From contig DAHXNM010000228.1 in NCBI GenBank assembly GCA_027365375.1, positions 1 through 10,122 of the forward strand: a stretch of DNA of 10,122 nucleotides, read 5' to 3'. This DNA comes from Ferrimicrobium sp. (GTDB taxonomy: Bacteria; Actinomycetota; Acidimicrobiia; Acidimicrobiales; Acidimicrobiaceae). The notes below the pieces were generated by a model. The model worked only from the letters and a program-made list of their open reading frames with translations, had not been told where the DNA came from and made no database searches. Below, piece after piece: positions 5,992-10,122 of the stretch. Each line of letters begins with the position of its first letter. The stretch's first letter is position 1. The position numbers were made by a program, and so were the translations under genes.

Positions 5992-6177
5992 ATGGCTACT
6001 AAGGCATTGATTGCGAAGACCAATCGCCGGCCCAAGTATCGAGTACGTGCTTATACGCGTTGTCAGCGTTGCGGACGTCCGCACGCGGTCTATAGGAAGT
6101 TTGGTCTCTGCAGGATTTGCCTCAGAGAGATGGCGCACCTCGGGGAGATCCCTGGTGTGACTAAGGCGAGTTGGTAG
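5992..6177 (+). CDS. rpsN: Small-subunit ribosomal protein S14, zinc-binding type Z
   Basis: This 61-residue protein is the short, cysteine-containing S14. Four cysteines at residues 24, 27, 40 and 43 (CQRC, then CRIC) form the zinc site known for type-Z S14. The C-terminus LREMAHLGEIPGVTKASW is the standard ending with the conserved tryptophan. S14 is a late-binding protein of the 30S head near S3, S10 and S19. Many actinobacteria carry a second, cysteine-free S14 that replaces this one under zinc starvation; whether one exists here cannot be seen. AAGGAAGG lies upstream of the ATG inside rplE. The stop overlaps the Shine-Dalgarno of rpsH. Confidence 0.99.
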   Translation: MATKALIAKTNRRPKYRVRAYTRCQRCGRPHAVYRKFGLCRICLREMAHLGEIPGVTKASW

Positions 6178-6181
6178 GAGG
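6176..6181 (+). promoter_or_regulatory. Shine-Dalgarno sequence for rpsH
   Basis: AGGAGG shares bases with the rpsN TAG stop. It is 6 nt from the ATG at 6188 and 12 nt from a second in-frame ATG at 6194. Combined with the family start MSMTDPIADMLTRIRN, this supports 6188. Confidence 0.7.
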
Positions 6182-6187
6182 TTTGCG

Positions 6188-6598
6188 ATGAGTATGACTG
6201 ATCCAATCGCGGATATGCTCACACGGATCCGCAACGCCTCACGGGTCCGGCACAGTGTTGTGCGCATGCCTGGCTCGAAGATTAAGACTGAGCTTGCAAG
6301 GATCCTGAAGGAGGAGGGCTATATCGATGACTTCTCCGTTGCCCCTGCAGTTACTGGCCCGGGAACGGTGCTTGAGATACAGCTGCGTTATGTCGGGTCC
6401 CGCAACAGAGATTGCGCCATCAATGGCATAACTCGAGTGTCAAAGCCCGGCCTCCGGGTATACACCCAGGCGGCTTCGATTCAGCGTGTCTTTGGTGGTA
6501 TGGGAGTCGCAGTGCTGTCGACTTCTCACGGTTTGATGACCGATCGAGATGCGCGCCGGGCTGGCGTCGGCGGCGAAGTCATCTGTCATGTCTGGTAG
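6188..6598 (+). CDS. rpsH: Small-subunit ribosomal protein S8
   Basis: This 136-residue protein starts MSMTDPIADMLTRIRNASRVRH, the canonical S8 N-terminus, and ends with the S8 signature region VFGGMGVAVLSTSHGLMTDRDARRAGVGGEVICHVW. S8 binds helix 21 of 16S rRNA and is a primary assembly protein of the 30S platform. In E. coli it represses its own operon by binding an RNA mimic of its rRNA site near the rplE start. No such mimic was recognised here by eye around 5400-5450, but the fold is hard to judge without computation. A 10-nt spacer precedes it and 12 nt follow it. Confidence 0.98.
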   Translation: MSMTDPIADMLTRIRNASRVRHSVVRMPGSKIKTELARILKEEGYIDDFSVAPAVTGPGTVLEIQLRYVGSRNRDCAINGITRVSKPGLRVYTQAASIQRVFGGMGVAVLSTSHGLMTDRDARRAGVGGEVICHVW

Positions 6599-6610
6599 AG
6601 GAGTAGAACA

Positions 6611-7150
6611 GTGTCACGTATAGGGAAGCAGCCGATCGTTCTGCCCGATGGTGTGACGGTCACTATTGAGGGCACACGGGTCAAGGTGAATGGACCCAAG
6701 GGTGTTCTAGAGCGCACGATGCCGCCGATGGTAGCGGTTGAGCTCGATGATCGTACGGTCATGGTGCAGCGAGTCGATGATTCGCGGCAGGCGAGGGCGA
6801 TGCACGGTTTGTCGCGGACCCTGGTCAACAATATGGTCGTTGGGGTCAGTGAGGGTTATCGTAAGCAGCTCGAGATAGTCGGGGTTGGCTATCGTGCCCA
6901 GCTTCGCTCGCCGAGTGAGATCGAGCTAGCGCTCGGATTCTCGCACCCGGTAATCGTGAAGGCACCCGATGGAATTGGCTTCGAGGCCCCTAGTCCAACC
7001 CGACTGATTGTCCAAGGGGTCGACAAGGAGCTCGTGGGCCAGGTCGCTGCCAACATTCGTAAGATTCGTAAGCCCGAACCCTACAAGGGCAAGGGTGTTC
7101 GATATGAAGGTGAGAAGGTAGTGCGCAAGGTTGGAAAGGCCGGGAAGTAG
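6611..7150 (+). CDS. rplF: Large-subunit ribosomal protein L6
   Basis: This 179-residue protein has the two tandem alpha/beta domains of L6. The GTG start gives (M)SRIGKQPIVLPDGVTVTIEGTRV, the standard opening, with KVNGPKGVLER following. The second domain contains VEIVGVGYRAQL-type sequence (EIVGVGYRAQL, about residues 88-98) and the L6 signature PEPYKGKGVRYEG at 155-167. L6 binds the sarcin-ricin loop region close to where translation factors act and is needed late in 50S assembly. GAGGAG 7 nt before the GTG supports this start. A 6-nt spacer leads to rplR. Confidence 0.98.
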   Translation: MSRIGKQPIVLPDGVTVTIEGTRVKVNGPKGVLERTMPPMVAVELDDRTVMVQRVDDSRQARAMHGLSRTLVNNMVVGVSEGYRKQLEIVGVGYRAQLRSPSEIELALGFSHPVIVKAPDGIGFEAPSPTRLIVQGVDKELVGQVAANIRKIRKPEPYKGKGVRYEGEKVVRKVGKAGK

Positions 7151-7156
7151 GTAGCG

Positions 7157-7516
7157 ATGTCGGTAAGCCAGTCGTACAGTCGACAGAAGAGGCGGCATCA
7201 ACGAGTACGCCGTAAGGTTATCGGTTCGAGTGATCGCCCACGTCTCGCTGTATATCGCTCTAATAAGCATATGTTTGTCCAGCTCATCGACGATAGTCAA
7301 GGAGTGACCTTGGCCGCTGCCTCCACGTTAGAGGCTGAGTTTGCTGGGAGTTCTACCAGCAACTGCGATGCGGCGAAAAGGGTAGGTCAGGCGATAGCAC
7401 AACGAGCGGTTGCTCATGGTGTTAGCCGTGTTGTTTTTGACCGCGGTGGTTTTCAATATCACGGCCGAGTAGCTGCTTTAGCGGATGCTGCTCGCGAAGC
7501 TGGATTGGAGTTTTAG
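7157..7516 (+). CDS. rplR: Large-subunit ribosomal protein L18
   Basis: This 119-residue protein matches L18 in length and motifs. The N-terminus is basic (YSRQKRRHQRVRRKVIGSSDRPRLAVYRSNKHMFVQLIDD), the rRNA-contacting arm of the family. The C-terminal signature is VVFDRGGFQYHGRVAALADAAREAGLEF. L18 anchors 5S rRNA together with L5 to the central protuberance. The upstream site (GGGAAGTAGG) is a moderate match, so coupling from rplF may help. It abuts rpsE exactly. Confidence 0.98.
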   Translation: MSVSQSYSRQKRRHQRVRRKVIGSSDRPRLAVYRSNKHMFVQLIDDSQGVTLAAASTLEAEFAGSSTSNCDAAKRVGQAIAQRAVAHGVSRVVFDRGGFQYHGRVAALADAAREAGLEF

Positions 7517-8059
7517 ATGGCTGAGAGTCAGTACGAGGATCGGACTATCAAGGTCAATCGCGTATCGAAGGTGGTCAAGGGTGGACGTAGGTTCTCCTTC
7601 ACCGCTTTGATGGTAGTTGGCGATGGAAACGGACGAGTTGGCATCGGTTACGGTAAGGCCAAGGAGGCTAGCATCGCGGTGCAAAAAGGGACCGAGGAGG
7701 CTCGACGGAAGTTGATCTCAGTCCCGCTTGCTGGGAGTACTATTCCACACCCAATCATTGGGCGCGCTGGTGCTGGGCGAGTGTTGCTCAAGCCGGCGGC
7801 ACCCGGTACTGGTGTTATAGCTGGAGGAGCTGCCCGTGCCATTCTGGAGATGGCTGGTATCACCGATGTCCTTGCGAAGTCCTTGGGCTCTTCCAACGGA
7901 ATCAACGTAGCTCATGCAACCATGGATGGGCTCGCGCATCTGCTCAGTCCTGACCAGATCGCGAAGGCACGTGGTAAGTATCCAGACCAGATAGCTCCCA
8001 AGGGCATGCTCGCCTCCTTCGAGGAGCGGAAGCGTCAGCAGGAGAGTGCTCGTGGCTAA
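7517..8059 (+). CDS. rpsE: Small-subunit ribosomal protein S5
   Basis: This 180-residue protein has the double-stranded RNA-binding-like N-terminal domain with RVSKVVKGGRRFSFTALMVVGDGNGRVGIGYGKAKE (about residues 13-48), the S5 signature. The ribosomal S5 domain 2-like fold follows, with LKPAAPGTGVIAGGAARAILEMAGITDVLAKSLGSSN. S5 acts at the mRNA entry channel with S3 and S4 and affects decoding fidelity; the VVKGGRR loop is where spectinomycin-resistance changes occur in other bacteria. The sequence there looks ordinary. TTGGAG precedes the ATG inside rplR. The end overlaps the chosen rpmD start by 8 nt. Confidence 0.98.
   Translation: MAESQYEDRTIKVNRVSKVVKGGRRFSFTALMVVGDGNGRVGIGYGKAKEASIAVQKGTEEARRKLISVPLAGSTIPHPIIGRAGAGRVLLKPAAPGTGVIAGGAARAILEMAGITDVLAKSLGSSNGINVAHATMDGLAHLLSPDQIAKARGKYPDQIAPKGMLASFEERKRQQESARG
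8040..8044 (+). promoter_or_regulatory. Shine-Dalgarno sequence that sets the rpmD start
   Basis: AGGAG ends 7 nt before the GTG at 8052 but only 1 nt before the upstream in-frame GTG at 8046. Normal spacing therefore selects 8052, which also gives the usual L30 opening M-A-K-T. Confidence 0.7.
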
Positions 8060-8264
8060 AACGAACAAGTCCAAAGCTGTTGAGAAGCAGATCAAGGTGC
8101 GTCAGGTGCGTTCGCTTATCGGATCGAAGCCGATACACAAGGGTACTTTGCGTGCCCTCGGGCTTGGTCGGATTGGCAGGGAGCATGTACTGCCTGATCG
8201 TCCGGAAATACGGGGGATGTTACGCAACGTTGCCCACCTTGTGGTGGTAGAGGAGATTCAATGA
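8052..8264 (+). CDS. rpmD: Large-subunit ribosomal protein L30
   Basis: From the GTG at 8052 the protein has 70 residues, slightly above the usual ~60. It opens MAKTNKSKAVEKQ and then has the L30 core IKVRQVRSLIGSKPIHKGTLRALGLGRIG, followed by a C-terminal strand HLVVVEEI. The extra length is an N-terminal basic lead of about ten residues. An upstream GTG at 8046 would add two residues but sits too close to the AGGAG. L30 is a small protein on the 50S solvent side, absent from some bacterial lineages, so its presence is informative. The start overlaps rpsE by 8 nt and the stop overlaps rplO as ATGA. Confidence 0.95.
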   Translation: MAKTNKSKAVEKQIKVRQVRSLIGSKPIHKGTLRALGLGRIGREHVLPDRPEIRGMLRNVAHLVVVEEIQ

Positions 8265-8761
8265 TTTATCTGCATGATTTGGCGCCAAACGAAGGATCCA
8301 AGACGCGTAAGCGTCGGGTTGGTCGTGGTATTGGTGGCAAGGGAGGCAAGACAGCTGGACGCGGTACCAAGGGACAGGGTGCGCGCGATACCATCCCGGT
8401 TGGATTCGAAGGTGGCCAGTTGCCACTTACGCAACGCATTCCGAAGTTGCGAGGGTTTGACAACCCTTTTCGTGTCTCCTATACGGTTGTTAATCTCGAC
8501 CAGTTGAGCATGCTTGCCGAACGGGGTGTCGAAGCGATCTCGCCGGAGGTTCTGGAGGCTGCTGGCGTCATCCGCAAGGGTGCGTTGGTCAAGGTCTGCG
8601 CCCGAGGTGCGGTCAGCTCCTCTCTGGTTGTTTCGGCACATGGATTTTCTAAGACTGCAAAAGAGCTGATAGAATCAGCGGGTGGAACGGTTACTGAGGT
8701 GCCTTTGCCCTACAAGTCAGGCCGTCGCCCATCGTTGGGCAATGCCCTGATGAATCGGTAG
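8261..8761 (+). CDS. rplO: Large-subunit ribosomal protein L15
   Basis: This 166-residue protein begins MIYLHDLAPNEGSKTRKRRVGRG and carries the glycine- and basic-rich N-terminal arm (about residues 17-42, GRGIGGKGGKTAGRGTKGQG) that in known ribosomes threads into 23S rRNA. The PVGFEGGQLPLTQRIPKLRGF segment and the C-terminal signature region VVSAHGFSKTAKELIESAGGTV follow. A short C-terminal extension (about 15 residues) makes it longer than the usual 145-150. L15 is a late-assembly protein of the 50S subunit. GAGGAG 7 nt upstream supports the ATG, which overlaps the rpmD stop by 4 nt. It is followed by the largest gap of the window (25 nt, 8762-8786). Confidence 0.98.
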   Translation: MIYLHDLAPNEGSKTRKRRVGRGIGGKGGKTAGRGTKGQGARDTIPVGFEGGQLPLTQRIPKLRGFDNPFRVSYTVVNLDQLSMLAERGVEAISPEVLEAAGVIRKGALVKVCARGAVSSSLVVSAHGFSKTAKELIESAGGTVTEVPLPYKSGRRPSLGNALMNR

Positions 8762-8767
8762 TAAACC

Positions 8768-8772
8768 AGGAG
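8768..8772 (+). promoter_or_regulatory. Candidate Shine-Dalgarno for secY, unusually distant
   Basis: AGGAG lies in the 25-nt rplO-secY spacer but ends 14 nt before the secY ATG at 8787, longer than the usual 5-10. No in-frame start codon lies between them, and the N-terminal protein sequence fits SecY from 8787. A weak alternative purine run (AAAAG) ends at 8782. SecY initiation may thus be modest or depend on coupling. Confidence 0.5.
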
Positions 8773-8786
8773 CGGTTAAAAGTCAG

Positions 8787-10082
8787 ATGCTGCAAAACTT
8801 TGTGAATATCTTTCGTGTCAAGGACCTTAGGAATAAGGTCCTTTTCACTCTGCTCATCGTCGGGATCTACCAGTTGGGATCGAATATACCGGTCCCAGGC
8901 GTGAGCTATTCTGCTATCCACCAGCTTGTTACTCAATCACAAGGTGCCGGTATCTTTGGGTTTCTGGATCTCTTCTCGGGTGGCGCCCTGTCGCGCGCGG
9001 CGCTTTTTGGGTTGGGGATTATGCCCTACATCACGTCGTCGATTATCATCCAACTACTCACCGGAGTAATACCGAAATTGTCGGAGTGGCGCGACCAAGG
9101 TTCTGCGGGTGAGCGAAAGATCACGCAGACGACGAGATACCTGACCATTGGTCTCGCGCTGCTTCAGGCGACCGGGTTGGCCTTCGTCTTTCACAGTGGC
9201 TTGGGTATTCTGTTGTCCAACCAAAAGTCACTTGATCTGATCCCCGACTTCACGGTGCCCAGAGTATTGTTCATCGTTCTCACGTTGACGGCTGGAACCG
9301 CCTTGGTCATGTGGATGGCGGAGTCGATCACTGAGCGTGGGGTTGGGCAGGGGATGTCGATTCTCATATTCGCGAACGTAGTCAGCATTATCCCCTCCGG
9401 TGGACGGCTTATATTCGATCAGGCTGGTGCTGCCAAGTTTGCGGTGATAGTCATCGTTGTCCTTCTATTGCTGGTTGCGATCGTCTTTGTTGAGCAGGGC
9501 CAACGTCGGATCCCGGTGGTATTTGCTCGGCGAGTAGTTGGGCGAAGGATGTATGAAGGTGGAAACTCCTATATTCCGCTCAAGGTGAATCAGGCGGGCG
9601 TCATTCCGATCATCTTTGCCTCGTCGATTCTTTACTTCCCAGTGCTCTTGTCTAACGTCATTCCGGTTGATAGTTTTCGTACTTTCGTGAACAACCATCT
9701 CCTGAACGCTACCAGTGGATTTTACATCGTCACATATGGGCTGTTGATCATCGTGTTCACCTTCTTCTACGTTACGGTTGCCTTCGATCCTTACCAGCAG
9801 GCAGAGATCATCCGTAAGCAGAATGGGTATATTCCTGGTGTTCGGCCTGGTCAGGCTACTCAGCAGTATCTTTCGCGTATTTTGAACCGGATCACGCTTC
9901 CGGGTGCGTTGTTCCTCGCAGCGATTGCGGTTATCCCGTCGATTCTGCTATCGGCTTGGCATATAACCTCGTTTCCTTATGCGGGCACGACTATTTTGAT
10001 CTCGGTTATCGTCGCACTTGAGACCGTGAAGCAGATCAACTCCCAGCTCACTATGCGGAATTATAAGGGATTCCTGAAGTAG
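8787..10082 (+). CDS. secY: Preprotein translocase channel subunit SecY
   Basis: This 431-residue membrane protein (E. coli 443) forms the protein-conducting channel with SecE and SecG. The start MLQNFVNIFRVKDLRNKVLFTL matches the family. Ten hydrophobic segments are visible at about residues 18-36, 71-92, 116-136, 159-178, 186-204, 217-235, 270-289, 310-333, 370-390 and 398-415. The plug region IFGFLDLFSGGAL (56-68) precedes segment 2, and MAESITERGVGQGMSILI (177-194) is the conserved stretch between segments 4 and 5. The cytosolic loop after segment 8 has IPGVRPG with Arg353, matching the arginine (E. coli Arg357) important for SecA and ribosome docking. SecY takes nascent membrane proteins from ribosomes at the L23/L29 exit site, which explains its place in this cluster. 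It abuts adk. Confidence 0.99.
   Translation: MLQNFVNIFRVKDLRNKVLFTLLIVGIYQLGSNIPVPGVSYSAIHQLVTQSQGAGIFGFLDLFSGGALSRAALFGLGIMPYITSSIIIQLLTGVIPKLSEWRDQGSAGERKITQTTRYLTIGLALLQATGLAFVFHSGLGILLSNQKSLDLIPDFTVPRVLFIVLTLTAGTALVMWMAESITERGVGQGMSILIFANVVSIIPSGGRLIFDQAGAAKFAVIVIVVLLLLVAIVFVEQGQRRIPVVFARRVVGRRMYEGGNSYIPLKVNQAGVIPIIFASSILYFPVLLSNVIPVDSFRTFVNNHLLNATSGFYIVTYGLLIIVFTFFYVTVAFDPYQQAEIIRKQNGYIPGVRPGQATQQYLSRILNRITLPGALFLAAIAVIPSILLSAWHITSFPYAGTTILISVIVALETVKQINSQLTMRNYKGFLK
8820..8843 (+). other. Perfect 10-bp inverted repeat with GGAA tetraloop in the secY 5' coding region
   Basis: The arms AAGGACCTTA (8820-8829) and TAAGGTCCTT (8834-8843) are exact reverse complements separated by GGAA, a GNRA-type loop. 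Two further T residues follow, making TTTT at 8842-8845 with the arm end. It spans codons 12-19 exactly, encoding K-D-L-R-N-K-V-L. In mRNA it could act as a pause, attenuator, RNase processing or initiation-modulating hairpin; part of it may simply come from the conserved DLR-K-x-L sequence of SecY. The structure is read directly, the role is inferred. Confidence 0.6.
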
Positions 10083-10122
10083 ATGGTTGTTGGTCACCCC
10101 CTCCGACTTGTCGTAGTCGGTC
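10083..10122 (+). CDS. adk: Adenylate kinase, N-terminal start only (cut by window end)
   Basis: The ATG immediately after the secY stop opens a frame of 13 codons plus one base, MVVGHPLRLVVVG. RLVVVG matches the first beta strand of adenylate kinase, which leads into the nucleotide-binding GPPGAGKGT loop expected just beyond the edge. Adk interconverts ATP, AMP and ADP in the cytoplasm, and secY-adk is the usual order in Gram-positive and actinobacterial spc clusters. AAGGGA near the end of secY could serve as the ribosome binding site. Compared with the common start MRLVLLG there are six extra N-terminal residues, with no alternative start between. The call rests on a short match plus context. 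Confidence 0.8.
   Translation, partial: MVVGHPLRLVVVG

Noticed and set aside
8278..8289. 12-bp perfect palindrome TTTGGCGCCAAA near the rplO start
   Set aside because: It resembles an operator half-site arrangement, but it sits in coding sequence (H-D-L-A-P-N) with no promoter nearby, and a zero-spacer palindrome cannot form a good RNA hairpin. Chance is a sufficient explanation.
8762..8786. Possible promoter or terminator in the rplO-secY spacer
   Set aside because: The 25-nt gap has no hairpin with a U-run and no convincing -10/-35 pair; it contains only an AGGAG.

Overview
The window is one uninterrupted plus-strand block of the S10-spc ribosomal protein cluster. It runs from the 3' end of rplC through rplD-rplW-rplB-rpsS-rplV-rpsC-rplP-rpmC-rpsQ-rplN-rplX-rplE-rpsN-rpsH-rplF-rplR-rpsE-rpmD-rplO-secY to the first 13 codons of adk. 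Twenty genes are complete and two are cut by the window edges. All are intact, with no frameshift, mobile element, tRNA, CRISPR array or foreign insertion. The order is the classical bacterial one, so it points to vertical inheritance.

The organism is most likely an actinobacterium. The evidence is the zinc-type S14, the L2 N-terminus ending in PEKSL, long C-terminal tails on S3 and L22, frequent GTG starts and a moderate base composition (roughly mid-50s % GC by eye, not counted). An Acidimicrobiia-like lineage would fit, but that is only an inference from protein style.

Packing is extreme. Of 21 gene junctions, 11 overlap (1, 4 or 8 nt), 3 abut exactly, and only 7 have a spacer. Total non-coding DNA is about 65 nt, and the largest gap is 25 nt, before secY. 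The S10 part (rplC to rpsQ) and the spc part (rplN to secY) are fused by a 4-nt overlap, leaving no intergenic room for a separate spc promoter. Purine-rich Shine-Dalgarno sequences lie inside the 3' ends of preceding genes, so translational coupling is likely throughout. No stretch over 300 bases lacks a gene.

Functionally the block makes large-subunit proteins (L3, L4, L23, L2, L22, L16, L29, L14, L24, L5, L6, L18, L30, L15), small-subunit proteins (S19, S3, S17, S14, S8, S5), the SecY channel that docks on the ribosome exit site, and adenylate kinase.

No new biological system is visible. The points worth a second look are modest: a ~150-residue acidic tail on L22 that contains a tandem pentapeptide (15-nt) repeat, an ~80-residue acidic tail on S3, and a perfect 10-bp stem with a GGAA tetraloop followed by U residues inside codons 12-19 of secY. 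Lesser points are a His-to-Leu change in the L2 DHPHGGGEG signature and four-cysteine zinc-site candidates in both S14 and L24.
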